DNA of 64,000 nt from Flagellimonas profundi (lineage in GTDB: Bacteria > Bacteroidota > Bacteroidia > Flavobacteriales > Flavobacteriaceae): the NCBI RefSeq assembly GCF_017313275.1, contig NZ_JAFLNM010000001.1:1426001-1490000 (forward strand), given 5' to 3'. Below the pieces are notes generated by a model. That model was given only the letters and a program-made list of their open reading frames with translations, was not told the DNA's origin and ran no database searches. A program made the position numbers and the translations under genes. Every line of letters starts with the position of its first letter. Positions within the stretch are counted from its first letter, which is position 1. Of the stretch, positions 36,080 through 43,680 are shown piece by piece.

Positions 36080-37708
36080 ATGCAATCAGTAAAACATTGG
36101 GGCCTTATCGCCCTGCTCATTGGAACCCTATCCGCTTGCAAGGATGGTAAAACTCCTGCACAGGACTCCGAGCAAACTATAACCATATTACAGACCGCTG
36201 ATATTCACGGTCAACTGTTTCCCCACGACGAACTGTTTTGGGAAGACGAACAGATCACCTTTAGGAAATTGGGCGGATTGGCCCATGTAAAAACCCTTTT
36301 TGAGGACGAGCGCAGTAAAAACCCCGAAGGCACTCTAATTTTGGATGGTGGCGACCTCATCCAAGGAAGCGCGTATGCCGCCCTATCCGAAGGGAAAGCC
36401 TTTTCCCCCATTATTCAACAAATGGGTTACGACTTTCTAATTCCCGGTAACTGGGAGGTGGTGTATGGCAAACAAACCATGATGGACGTACTTACTCAGT
36501 ACGACACCCCTGTGATTTCCGCCAATATGTACCACGAGGCCACGGGAGAATCCCTATTTCCCCAGTATTTTGTAAAAGAACTGAAAGGTGTAAAACTCGG
36601 ATTTATTTCTTATAACGACCCCGAAATTCCGGTGCGTCAGAATCCATCCTTCAGCGAGGGCATTCGTTTTGACCCCATCGATGCAAATTTGGAAGCCCTG
36701 ATTACGGAACTCAAGGATAATCAAAATGTGGATGTGTTGTTTTTGGTGACACATATCGGCATCAGTAAACAATACGATTTGGCCAACAACCCCGCTTTGG
36801 AACGGGTAGACTACCTGCTCGGGAACGACACCCACGAACGCATTCGTAAACCTTTGCAGGCCAAATACACCAAGGTTACCGAGCCAGGGGCTTTTGCCTC
36901 CTTTGTGGGCAAGCTTACCTTAACCGTAAAAGATGGCCAAGTAGTGAGCGAAGCTTATGATCTTTTGGAAGTAGACCCCAAAAAATACGCTGCTGACGAA
37001 AAAGTGGCCCAAATCATTGAAACAGCTACCGCTCCGTACCAAGAGGAAGCCAATGAGGTTTTAGGATATACGAGTGTTCCACTCTACCGCTATTTTGTGG
37101 TGGAAAACCCAATGGACAATTTTATCACCGATGCTGCCCGATGGAAAACAGGTGTGGATGTTTCCATTTCCAACGGATTCCGGTTCAGTACGCCAATTTC
37201 GGTTGAAGAAGGCGGCAAATCCCCTATTACCAAGGCAGACCTATGGAGCATGCTCCCCGTAAACGAAAAAGTGAAAATTGGAAAGGCCAGCGGTCAACAA
37301 ATCAAAGATTGGTTGGAAAAAGAACTGCACAATGTATTCGCTCAAAACCCCACAGAACGCTTTGGTGGCTGGTTGGTACGTTTTTCGGGCATGGAACTTA
37401 CCTTTTATGCCAATAAGCCCAAAGGAGAGCGCGTAGCCTCCATAAAAATTGGAGGAGAGCCCATTCAGGACGATAAACTATATACCATGTCGGCGTGTCG
37501 TAGAGAAGGCGAACCATTACATACGCTCTGCCGTATGCCCAATACTGTTGAGACCGAGGTGATGGACTATACGATCCATGATGTCATTGAGGAATATCTC
37601 AAAGAAAAAGGCACCATTGCACCAAGTTTGGATGGAAGGGCCAAAGCGTTGGATTTAGGTCCAAATGTATTGTCCCAATTACCGGGAACCGATTATCAAT
37701 TCCATTAA
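36080..37708 (+). CDS. SoxB-like / 5'-nucleotidase-family metallohydrolase lipoprotein
   Basis: 542 residues; lipoprotein signal with Cys near residue 20 (LLIGTLSAC). Two-domain 5'-nucleotidase architecture: calcineurin-like metallophosphatase domain, then C-terminal 5'-nucleotidase domain (SNGFRFSTPI, GGWLVRFSGMELTFYANKP). Metal ligands visible: Asp41 and His43 (TADIHGQ), Asp92 (GGD), Asn124 (GNW), His225 (VTHIG), Asp250 and His252 (GNDTHE). The catalytic dyad of nucleotidases (GNHE..D) is lost: it reads GNWEVV, with Trp125. To my memory the thiosulfohydrolase SoxB also has Trp here. Next genes encode DoxX and DsrE proteins, so a role in sulfur-compound hydrolysis is plausible; nucleotidase activity is the alternative. 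Confidence 0.8.
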   Translation: MQSVKHWGLIALLIGTLSACKDGKTPAQDSEQTITILQTADIHGQLFPHDELFWEDEQITFRKLGGLAHVKTLFEDERSKNPEGTLILDGGDLIQGSAYAALSEGKAFSPIIQQMGYDFLIPGNWEVVYGKQTMMDVLTQYDTPVISANMYHEATGESLFPQYFVKELKGVKLGFISYNDPEIPVRQNPSFSEGIRFDPIDANLEALITELKDNQNVDVLFLVTHIGISKQYDLANNPALERVDYLLGNDTHERIRKPLQAKYTKVTEPGAFASFVGKLTLTVKDGQVVSEAYDLLEVDPKKYAADEKVAQIIETATAPYQEEANEVLGYTSVPLYRYFVVENPMDNFITDAARWKTGVDVSISNGFRFSTPISVEEGGKSPITKADLWSMLPVNEKVKIGKASGQQIKDWLEKELHNVFAQNPTERFGGWLVRFSGMELTFYANKPKGERVASIKIGGEPIQDDKLYTMSACRREGEPLHTLCRMPNTVETEVMDYTIHDVIEEYLKEKGTIAPSLDGRAKALDLGPNVLSQLPGTDYQFH

Positions 37709-37717
37709 AACAGGGTC

Positions 37718-38116
37718 ATGCAAAACAATACTGTTGAAGTCAGCCGTAGCTCCATTTCGGTGCTACGGGTCATGGTAAGTTTGATTTTCATCGTAGCCAG
37801 TTTAAACCATTTGATCAATACAGATAAAGCAGTAGCTAGAATCGAAAATGCCAAGTTTGGCGTTCTTGGCAACTTGTTAGGTTCACCAGAAGTCTCGGTA
37901 ATTGCCTCTGGAGTGGTGATGCTGTTAGCGGGTATTGCCCTGGCTATAGGGTTTCGTACCAAATGGGCGGCCATATTATTGATCGTTATGCTGATTCCCA
38001 TTACTTTGACCATTCAAGTGGGACAAATGTCCACTGTGGGACCCTTGTTCAAGAACATCGCCATTTTGGGCGGACTCCTATTTTTTGTACTGAATCCAAA
38101 ACTTAAAAAGCAATAA
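37718..38116 (+). CDS. DoxX family membrane protein
   Basis: 132 residues with four predicted membrane helices: ISVLRVMVSLIFIVASLNHL, IASGVVMLLAGIALAIGF, WAAILLIVMLIPITLTIQV and IAILGGLLFFVLNP. The first helix has the DoxX family pattern with a buried Arg and a His in the loop (SLNHL). DoxX/DoxD relatives include the membrane subunit of thiosulfate:quinone oxidoreductase, but most DoxX proteins have no known reaction. Starts 9 bases after the SoxB-like gene; the DsrE gene follows after one base. The three genes are surely one operon. Confidence 0.85.
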   Translation: MQNNTVEVSRSSISVLRVMVSLIFIVASLNHLINTDKAVARIENAKFGVLGNLLGSPEVSVIASGVVMLLAGIALAIGFRTKWAAILLIVMLIPITLTIQVGQMSTVGPLFKNIAILGGLLFFVLNPKLKKQ

Positions 38117-38117
38117 A

Positions 38118-38543
38118 ATGAAGCAATTAATCACTCTGGCCGTAATGGCTATCACCCTGTTTGGAGGGCTTACCGAAGTCAGTGCCCAAACAACATACAA
38201 CAAAGAACAGAACAACTACATTGTGCTTACCCGTAAAATCCCGCAATTAAAGGCGATTTTATCAGCCGCGGATGAACTAGCTACAAGTGATGGTGCCAAG
38301 TTCGGGGAGTTTCACGTAGTCATCTGCGGAGAGACCGTAAAAGGTCTTACTGACATAGAACAAATGCAACCGTTTTTGGATATGGCAAAAAGTGAAAAGA
38401 TAAAACTGTTGGGGTGCGGTTTTTCCTTGAAAAAATTCGGGGTGGACGCCAGTAAATTACCCAAGGAAATGGGTGTAGTGGACAATGGTATCCTATACAA
38501 TTTTAAGCTACAAAAAGATGGTTTTTTGAGCATTACGTTGTAA
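38118..38543 (+). CDS. Exported DsrE-family (sulfur carrier-like) protein
   Basis: 141 residues. Signal peptide MKQLITLAVMAITLFGG to ending VSAQ near residue 24, so periplasmic. The rest is a DsrE/DsrF/TusD-like alpha/beta domain: NNYIVLTRKIPQLKAILSAAD (first strand and helix), FGEFHVVICGETVKGLTD, and the key strand with Cys100 (KLLGCGFSLKKFGVDAS), where sulfur carriers hold persulfide, then GVVDNGILYNFKLQ. A periplasmic DsrE-like protein with the Cys retained fits transfer of sulfane sulfur. Last gene of the SoxB-like/DoxX operon; a strong terminator follows 21 bases downstream. Confidence 0.82.
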   Translation: MKQLITLAVMAITLFGGLTEVSAQTTYNKEQNNYIVLTRKIPQLKAILSAADELATSDGAKFGEFHVVICGETVKGLTDIEQMQPFLDMAKSEKIKLLGCGFSLKKFGVDASKLPKEMGVVDNGILYNFKLQKDGFLSITL

Positions 38544-38563
38544 AAAAACCTGGTTTTGTTGTT

Positions 38564-38600
38564 AAAGGGGCGATGGAAACATTGTCCCTTTTTCTTTTTT
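38564..38600 (+). terminator. Terminator of the soxB-like/doxX/dsrE operon
   Basis: Twelve-pair stem AAAGGGGCGATG / CATTGTCCCTTT (two G-U pairs in RNA) closed by a GAAA tetraloop, followed by a T-rich tract. Confidence 0.85.
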
Positions 38601-38615
38601 GGTACTTTTAAGGAA

Positions 38616-39473
38616 ATGGATACTACAACAAATAGAATCAATCGGAGAACATTGTTGAAGACATCGGCATTGACCATGCTGGGATTGTCAATTCCAACTG
38701 TAACATGGGCCGCTGGTAAAACCAATGACCCTAATACCGTTAATGTGCCCAAACACTTCCCCAATATACCTCCTGAAATTATTGAAGAGGTGGTAGGAAA
38801 ATCCCATTTTGATTTGGAAGGGGTAAAATCCTTGGTCGGTAAAAGACCTGAACTGTCAAGGTCGGTATGGGAGTGGCGTTTTGGTGATTTTGAATCGGCC
38901 ATTGGAGCAGCATCCCATGTAGGTAGAAGAGATATCGCCCTGTATTTGATGAGCAAAGGTGCTCGCCCTACCCTTTTCACTTTTGCAATGTTGGGCCATT
39001 TAAATGTGGTAAAATCAGCTATTGGAGCAACACCCGGAATACAGGAAACCACAGGACCCCACGGAATTAGCTTGTTGGACCATGCCTATGCCGGTGAGCG
39101 CATGAAGGACAACATGAGCCAATCTGAAATTGAATCCCTGGAGCAGACCATTGATTACTTATCCGGCTTGGGCAACGCTAGCGGCACAGATTATATGGAT
39201 GTAAGCCCCGAAGAACAGAAAAAGTATCTGGGGGATTACAAATATGGGAACGGGGACAATGAAGGTTTCACTATCGGTGTAAATATGAGAAAACTGTTGT
39301 CACTAGGTCCTATTGGTGGATTTGGAGGTGCTTTGTACAAAGTTGGGGATAATCTTTTCACTTATAATGGCACACCTTCGGTGACCATCTCATTCAATAT
39401 GAAAAAAGGAGATATTACATCGCTGACCCTCACAGAACCGGACATCACCCTTACTGCGGAAAAGGTTTCATAG
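38616..39473 (+). CDS. Tat-exported ankyrin-repeat protein
   Basis: 285 residues from the ATG at 38616, which has an AAGGA just in front; the in-frame ATG at 38556 lies in the terminator. The N-terminus MDTTTNRINRRTLLKTSAL with a hydrophobic stretch ending VTWAAG is a twin-arginine signal peptide (RRTLLK). After it come ankyrin-like helices (AIGAASHVGRRDIALYLMSKGARPTLFTFAMLGHLNVVKSAIGATPG) and a beta-rich C-terminus without clear family (GDYKYGNGDNEGFTIGVN, VTISFNMKKGDI). Tat export suggests folding or cofactor binding in the cytoplasm. Follows the sulfur-type operon but behind a terminator. Confidence 0.8.
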   Translation: MDTTTNRINRRTLLKTSALTMLGLSIPTVTWAAGKTNDPNTVNVPKHFPNIPPEIIEEVVGKSHFDLEGVKSLVGKRPELSRSVWEWRFGDFESAIGAASHVGRRDIALYLMSKGARPTLFTFAMLGHLNVVKSAIGATPGIQETTGPHGISLLDHAYAGERMKDNMSQSEIESLEQTIDYLSGLGNASGTDYMDVSPEEQKKYLGDYKYGNGDNEGFTIGVNMRKLLSLGPIGGFGGALYKVGDNLFTYNGTPSVTISFNMKKGDITSLTLTEPDITLTAEKVS

Positions 39474-39525
39474 TACATTAATCTTGAAAAAATTTGAGAC
39501 TGGACGGCACAAAACTTCATCAAGG

Positions 39526-39549
39526 TAATGCGTGTTATAGCTAATGCGT
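39526..39549 (+). repeat. Direct repeat TAATGCGT..TATA
   Basis: Two copies of TAATGCGTNNTATA start at 39526 and 39542, 16 bases apart, two mismatches in the N positions. The 39474-39754 gap between the Tat-ankyrin and DUF4242 genes holds these and the hairpin below but no gene. Confidence 0.45.
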
Positions 39550-39568
39550 TCTATATAAGTTGAACCTG

Positions 39569-39594
39569 CATAAGCATTTTTTTGACGCTTATGC
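39569..39594. other. Hairpin GCATAAGC / GCTTATGC
   Basis: Perfect 8-bp stem with a 10-base T-rich loop, just after the direct repeats; a second imperfect stem, GCTCCCTTTT against AAAATGGAGC, follows at about 39604-39635. No T-run follows the first stem, so it is more likely a regulatory or operator structure than a terminator. Confidence 0.4.
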
Positions 39595-39754
39595 TGTAAA
39601 AAGCTCCCTTTTTAGGTTGATAAAATGGAGCGGTCTTGATATAACTCCTTTTTTTTAATACCTTGTATATCAGCAAAAATGGAATCCAGAGACCATTTTA
39701 AAAACGGGGTGGGGTCCGAAAAACCAAAAGAGTAGGAGTTAAAACTTTACCTTC

Positions 39755-40027
39755 ATGCCAAAATATGTCATCGAAAGAGAAGTTCCCGGAGCAGGTGATT
39801 TATCTCCGGAACAATTAAAAGGAATTTCCGAAACCTCATGCGGGGTATTGAGAAAAATGGGACCCGAAATCCAATGGGTGCACAGTTATGTCACTGGAGA
39901 CAAAATCTATTGCATTTATAATGCCCCCAACGAAGAAATGGTTCGTGAACATGCGAGTCAAGGAGGTTTCCCTGCCAATGTTGTCAATAAGGTAGCAACC
40001 ATTATCGATCCCACCACAGCTGAATAA
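39755..40027 (+). CDS. DUF4242 family (SCO4226-like nickel-binding) protein
   Basis: 90 residues, small and cytoplasmic. It has the ferredoxin-like alpha/beta form of DUF4242: MPKYVIEREVPGAGDLSPEQLKGISE, VLRKMGPEIQWVHSYVTGDKIYCIYNAPNEEMVREHASQGGFP and AEIxxP-like end VATIIDPTTAE. The conserved HSY...CIY...REH pattern is kept; the Streptomyces family member SCO4226 binds nickel. Role unknown. A hairpin (40062-40087) follows before an AraC-type regulator gene. Confidence 0.75.
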   Translation: MPKYVIEREVPGAGDLSPEQLKGISETSCGVLRKMGPEIQWVHSYVTGDKIYCIYNAPNEEMVREHASQGGFPANVVNKVATIIDPTTAE

Positions 40028-40061
40028 AATTCTCTGTTTGATTTTAATCCATGTGATTCCA

Positions 40062-40087
40062 ACAGATTCCACCGCTATTGAATCTGT
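40062..40087. terminator. Hairpin after the DUF4242 gene, possible terminator or operator
   Basis: Stem ACAGATTC / GAATCTGT with a 10-base loop, followed by GACTTTTT. It lies 35 bases after DUF4242 and 25 bases before the AraC-type gene, so it could end the first or control the second. Confidence 0.45.
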
Positions 40088-40111
40088 GACTTTTTACGGT
40101 GTCATTAAACC

Positions 40112-40978
40112 ATGAACATTTACGAGGCACATAAGGCAAATCCCGATATATTCACACAGCTCTCCCTTAAAGACCTGTTGTTCTGTTACTACGAATGTCC
40201 CCAAAAGGAACAGGTGCTACAATTATACTCCAACCACAACCAATTTACTTTTACCATTAGTGGCAAGCGCATCATTCAACATGGAGACCACAGATGGGAG
40301 TTGAGTGCCGATCAGGGGTTTTTGTTGAAGCGAGGTGCCTTTCATCAAGAATTAACACATGATTTTTCTGGTTGGAAAGTGTTGGTGCTCTACCTCAAGG
40401 ATAATTATCTAAAAAATATTTTTGAGGAGTTTAGGCAGTACCTTCCATTGAACAATTTGCCCGAAGTGAGTACAGAAATGATAGAGGAGTTCGAAATAAA
40501 CGACCAGATTCGTAACAGTTATGAGAGTCTCCTACCCTATTTTGATAAATCGAAAGTATTCCCAGATTCCATTTTTGAAGGCAAATTCAAAGAACTGCTT
40601 TTTTCCATAATCTCCCATCCCAACAATAGGCATATATTGGCCTACATCAATCAAATTTCAGAAGACTACCTAATTCCTATCTGGGAGGTCATGGAAGCTA
40701 ATTATTTCTACGAACTAAGCATCGCTGATTTTGCTAAAATTGCAAATCGAAGCCTTGCAACTTTCCGCCGTGATTTTGAGGCACATTACCACACCACACC
40801 AGGTAAATGGCTTACTTCCAAACGGCTTGAAAAAGCAAAATTACTGCTTCAAAGTTCTGATAAATCCATTGGGGACATCATCTTCAGTTGCGGCTTCAAG
40901 AACATGTCCCATTTTAGTCGCATTTTTAAGGAACGTTACAGCCTATACCCTACCCAGTATAGAGAACAACATCGATAA
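40112..40978 (+). CDS. AraC family transcriptional regulator
   Basis: 288 residues. The N-terminal cupin-like sensor region (FTFTISGKRIIQHGDHRWEL, GFLLKRGAFHQELTHDFSGW) is followed by a helical linker and a C-terminal AraC DNA-binding domain: ELSIADFAKIANRSLATFRRDFE (first HTH), then KSIGDIIFSCGFKNMSHFSRIFKERYSLYPTQYRE (second HTH and the family signature). The RSLATFRRDFEAHYHTTPGKWL stretch is typical of the family. Placed next to a cupin gene with direct repeats in its promoter region, a likely target. Confidence 0.9.
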   Translation: MNIYEAHKANPDIFTQLSLKDLLFCYYECPQKEQVLQLYSNHNQFTFTISGKRIIQHGDHRWELSADQGFLLKRGAFHQELTHDFSGWKVLVLYLKDNYLKNIFEEFRQYLPLNNLPEVSTEMIEEFEINDQIRNSYESLLPYFDKSKVFPDSIFEGKFKELLFSIISHPNNRHILAYINQISEDYLIPIWEVMEANYFYELSIADFAKIANRSLATFRRDFEAHYHTTPGKWLTSKRLEKAKLLLQSSDKSIGDIIFSCGFKNMSHFSRIFKERYSLYPTQYREQHR

Positions 40979-41006
40979 TACGTCTTTTTCTTTTACCCAT
41001 TGAACG

Positions 41007-41041
41007 GTAAAGTAAAAAGTTTGATCATTACAGTAAAGTAA
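41007..41041 (+). repeat. Direct repeat GTAAAGTAA upstream of the cupin gene
   Basis: GTAAAGTAA at 41007-41015 and 41033-41041, 26 bases apart, 51-85 bases before the cupin ATG. AraC-type proteins often bind direct repeats. Confidence 0.4.
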
Positions 41042-41091
41042 GTTTCTGAAAATCAATCTAATTTGGCTTTGTAACCTTAAAATTCAAAGTC

Positions 41092-41445
41092 ATGAAGTAT
41101 GTATTATCAATACCCCTACTATTTTTCTGCGGAAACTTATTTGCTCAAACTTCAGTAACTGCTGAAACAGGGAAAAAAGTCATTATCGACAATGATAAAA
41201 TGCAAGTAATAGAACATGTCAGTACAAGTAATGGCGATGTTTGCGGAAAGGGAATGCACCATCATGCCCCACATTTAACCGTTGTCCTATCCGATGCAAA
41301 AGTCCGAATAACCCCCGAAAAAGGAAAGTCTCAGGTTGTGGAGGTCAGTGCAGGAACATCTATCTGGTTTGAATCAGAAACGCATTCAGCCATCAATTTA
41401 AGTAAACAACCCACCAAAATGCTCTTGGTATATTTGAAAGATTAG
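41092..41445 (+). CDS. Secreted cupin-domain protein
   Basis: 117 residues. Signal peptide MKYVLSIPLLFFCGNLFAQ. The remainder is a single small cupin barrel: KVIIDNDKMQVIEHVSTSN, the metal-type motif GMHHHAPHLTVVL with several His, then RITPEKGKSQVVEVSAGTSI and HSAINLSKQP. Probably binds a metal and a small ligand in the periplasm. Function unknown; the neighbouring AraC regulator may control it. It converges on the GlmU-like gene with only 6 bases between the stop codons. Confidence 0.75.
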   Translation: MKYVLSIPLLFFCGNLFAQTSVTAETGKKVIIDNDKMQVIEHVSTSNGDVCGKGMHHHAPHLTVVLSDAKVRITPEKGKSQVVEVSAGTSIWFESETHSAINLSKQPTKMLLVYLKD

Positions 41446-41451
41446 ATTTTT

Positions 41452-42630
41452 CTAGTAGTTCCGCCACTTTTGGGTGAACTCGAACACATGCTCCAAAATT
41501 TTGGCCTCGGTATCGTTGAATTCCATATGACGACGTTTCATCATGGCCTCGGCCACTTCAAAAGCCTTGTTGGTCCTAAAAGTGGTGTAGCCTGCCGTTG
41601 CCCCGCCCCAACTAAAGCTGGGGATAAAGTTCCTAGGGAACCCACTTCCAAAAATATTGGAACTTACCCCTACCACGGTCCCCGTATTGAACATTACATT
41701 GATGCCGCACTTGCTATGGTCGCCCATCATGAGTCCACAAAATTGCAGCCCTGTTTTGGCAAAACCTCCGGTTTTGTAGTTCCACAGTCGCACGGGTGCA
41801 TAGTTGTTCTTTAAATTGGAGGTATTGGTGTCCGCCCCGATATTGCACCACTCCCCTAGCACAGAATTCCCCAAGAAACCATCGTGGCCTTTGTTGGAGT
41901 TGGCAAAAAGTACCGCATTGTTGACCTCACCGCCCAATTTGCAACCAGGTCCAGCGGTTACCGCTCCATAAATTTTAGCACCCATTTTTAAAATGGCATT
42001 TTCGCAAAGGGCGAGTCCGCCGCGGACCATACAACCTTCCATCATCAAGGCATTTTTACCAATATAAATGGGGCCCGTAGAAGCATTTAAAATGCAAAAC
42101 TCCACTGTGGCACCTTCTTCGATAAAAATATTTTCGGGACTCTTTACTTGGTTCGTATCGGGTATGGGTTGACTTTTTCTTCCTTTCGTGATCAAATCAA
42201 AATCAGCTTGGAGGCCAGCTGCGTTGTTGGAAAAGATATCCCAGGTATTTTTTATGGTCAAAACTTCGTCTTCAAATAGAATAGCCGTGTATGCCGATTC
42301 CTCAAAGCCTGTTTCCAGGTTTTCTGTAACGTAAGCGATATAGCTGTCGTTCCCGATCAAAGCTTCGCCCATCTTTAAATTATTGATGGCATCCACCAAC
42401 TTTTCATTGGGCAAATAACTACCATTGATCACGGTGTTTTCGGCAGTAACAGTCAACGGAAATTTTTCAGAAAGGTATTCCTCTGTTTGATGGCTCACAG
42501 AAGCGTTCAACCATTTTTCCCATTTTTCGCCAATGGTCAAAATACCCACCCGAATCTCGGATACGGGGCGTGTGAATGTAAAGGGAAACAGGTCTTCTCG
42601 GTGGTTACCGTCGGAAAGGATATAGTTCAT
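41452..42630 (-). CDS. GlmU-like sugar nucleotidyltransferase/acyltransferase homolog
   Basis: 392 residues. N-terminal ~150 residues resemble a nucleotidyltransferase fold (MNYILSDGNHREDLFPFTF, MGEALIGNDSYIAYV) but lack the usual LxxGxGTRMK start, as known for the NTP_transf_4 type. The C-terminal half is a left-handed beta-helix of hexapeptide repeats (IYIGKNALMMEGCMVRGGLAL, CENAILKMGAKIYGAVTAGP, GNSVLGEWCNIGADTNTSNLKNNYAPV region). Related to the putative sugar nucleotidyl transferases next to GlmU. Probably makes or handles a nucleotide-activated sugar for the envelope; catalytic activity in the first domain is doubtful. 84 bases after rpmE2. Confidence 0.8.
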   Translation of the reverse strand: MNYILSDGNHREDLFPFTFTRPVSEIRVGILTIGEKWEKWLNASVSHQTEEYLSEKFPLTVTAENTVINGSYLPNEKLVDAINNLKMGEALIGNDSYIAYVTENLETGFEESAYTAILFEDEVLTIKNTWDIFSNNAAGLQADFDLITKGRKSQPIPDTNQVKSPENIFIEEGATVEFCILNASTGPIYIGKNALMMEGCMVRGGLALCENAILKMGAKIYGAVTAGPGCKLGGEVNNAVLFANSNKGHDGFLGNSVLGEWCNIGADTNTSNLKNNYAPVRLWNYKTGGFAKTGLQFCGLMMGDHSKCGINVMFNTGTVVGVSSNIFGSGFPRNFIPSFSWGGATAGYTTFRTNKAFEVAEAMMKRRHMEFNDTEAKILEHVFEFTQKWRNY

Positions 42631-42661
42631 AGCGCAGCTTTGAATAGGATAAAAATAAAAA

Positions 42662-42689
42662 AACGCCCTCGAAAAGTATCGAGAGCGTT
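42662..42689 (-). terminator. Terminator of rpmE2
   Basis: Stem AACGCTCTCGA / TCGAGGGCGTT on the minus strand (one G-U pair), loop TACTTT, then a T-rich run over 42648-42661. Confidence 0.8.
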
Positions 42690-42714
42690 CCTATATTTCG
42701 TTAAAAAGTACGAC

Positions 42715-42987
42715 CTACTCGGCCTCCTTCTTATCTTCCTTCTTAAATTTCTTGTACTTGTTCTTGAACTTGTCAATTCTACCAGCGGTATCGACCAATT
42801 TGGTCTTACCAGTGTAGTATGGGTGAGAAGTTCTTGAAATTTCCAATTTTACCAAAGGGTATTCAACACCATCAACAGTGATGGTCTCTTTCGCTTCAGC
42901 AGTGGACTTTGTAATGAACACGTCATCGTTGGACATGTCTTTAAAAGCAACCAATCTATAGTTTTCTGGGTGTATACCTTTTCTCAT
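42715..42987 (-). CDS. rpmE2: 50S ribosomal protein L31, type B
   Basis: 90 residues; large-subunit protein of the zinc-free type B class. It opens MRKGIHPENYRLVAFKDMSN and contains FITKSTAEAKETI, the PLVKLEISRTSHPYYTGK signature of L31 and a C-terminal tail GRIDKFKNKYKKFKKEDKKEAE rich in Lys and Glu. There are no CxxC zinc ligands, which is the sign of type B. It has its own consensus promoter (43023-43052) and terminator (42662-42689), and stands divergent from the DUF4199 gene. Confidence 0.97.
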   Translation of the reverse strand: MRKGIHPENYRLVAFKDMSNDDVFITKSTAEAKETITVDGVEYPLVKLEISRTSHPYYTGKTKLVDTAGRIDKFKNKYKKFKKEDKKEAE

Positions 42988-43022
42988 CGTCTTAAATGCT
43001 TAATCTCAGAATTTTCAGGGTG

Positions 43023-43052
43023 CAAATTTAATGATTTCTTTGACACCTCCAA
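43023..43052 (-). promoter_or_regulatory. rpmE2 promoter (TTG-N19-TAAATTTG)
   Basis: Minus-strand TTG (43052-43050), 19 bases, TAAATTTG (43030-43023): an exact Flavobacteriia consensus 36 bases before the start codon. Confidence 0.75.
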
Positions 43053-43146
43053 CTTAAAATCACTAAAAAAATAAAGTTAAATTTATATGTAACAAATGTA
43101 AGCATTCAATAACTAACCTTCTATAAGCAACACTAATTTAAAAATC

Positions 43147-43668
43147 ATGGAAGAACAAAAAGCAAAAACTGGAAAATTCGCGCTTAATTACGGACTATTA
43201 TCAGGTCTGATTTCTGTGGTGTTTGGAGTTATGCTCTACACCCAGAAAATGCACTACGAGACAAGCACTGCCGTAATCGTAATCTCTATTCTAATCTTAG
43301 CGGCAATCATTTTTTTGGCCGTCCAAGCGTTTAAAAAAGCCAATGGTGGTTATTTAACCATTTCCGAAGCTCTAAAAGTTGCGGTGGGGGTTGCCCTGGT
43401 TGGTGCCATAATTTCTTTGGTCTATCAATTTATACTGACCAACTTTATTGAGCCCGACTTTATGGACAAGGCAATGGAACTTGCCAAACCAAAAGCAATG
43501 GCCCAAAACCCCAATATGACGGAGGAACAGTGGGAACAAGGTGTGGAAATGCAGAAAAGCTTTGCTTGGATTCAGTATCCCGTACTCTTGATCATGAACT
43601 CCGTGCTGGGTCTGATCATAGGTCTAATCACAGGCTTGATCTTGAAAAAGTCCAAAGCGGATTACTAA
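43147..43668 (+). CDS. DUF4199 family membrane protein
   Basis: 173 residues with four membrane helices (GLLSGLISVVFGVMLY, AVIVISILILAAIIFLAVQ, VAVGVALVGAIISLVYQFIL, VLLIMNSVLGLIIGLITGLI), the layout of DUF4199, common in Bacteroidota. Between helices 3 and 4 is a soluble loop of about 45 residues with acidic and Met-rich stretches (FIEPDFMDKAMELAKPKAMAQ). Function unknown. Divergent from rpmE2 and 42 bases upstream of a GT2 gene on the same strand. Confidence 0.85.
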   Translation: MEEQKAKTGKFALNYGLLSGLISVVFGVMLYTQKMHYETSTAVIVISILILAAIIFLAVQAFKKANGGYLTISEALKVAVGVALVGAIISLVYQFILTNFIEPDFMDKAMELAKPKAMAQNPNMTEEQWEQGVEMQKSFAWIQYPVLLIMNSVLGLIIGLITGLILKKSKADY

Positions 43669-43680
43669 AACAAAAAATGC

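Noticed and set aside
38312..39052. 246-codon open frame on the minus strand
   Set aside because: It runs antisense across the end of the dsrE gene, its terminator and the start of the Tat-ankyrin gene; all three have strong evidence on the plus strand.
42715..42987. Zinc-type L31 (rpmE)
   Set aside because: No CxxC ligands; the sequence is the zinc-free type B form.
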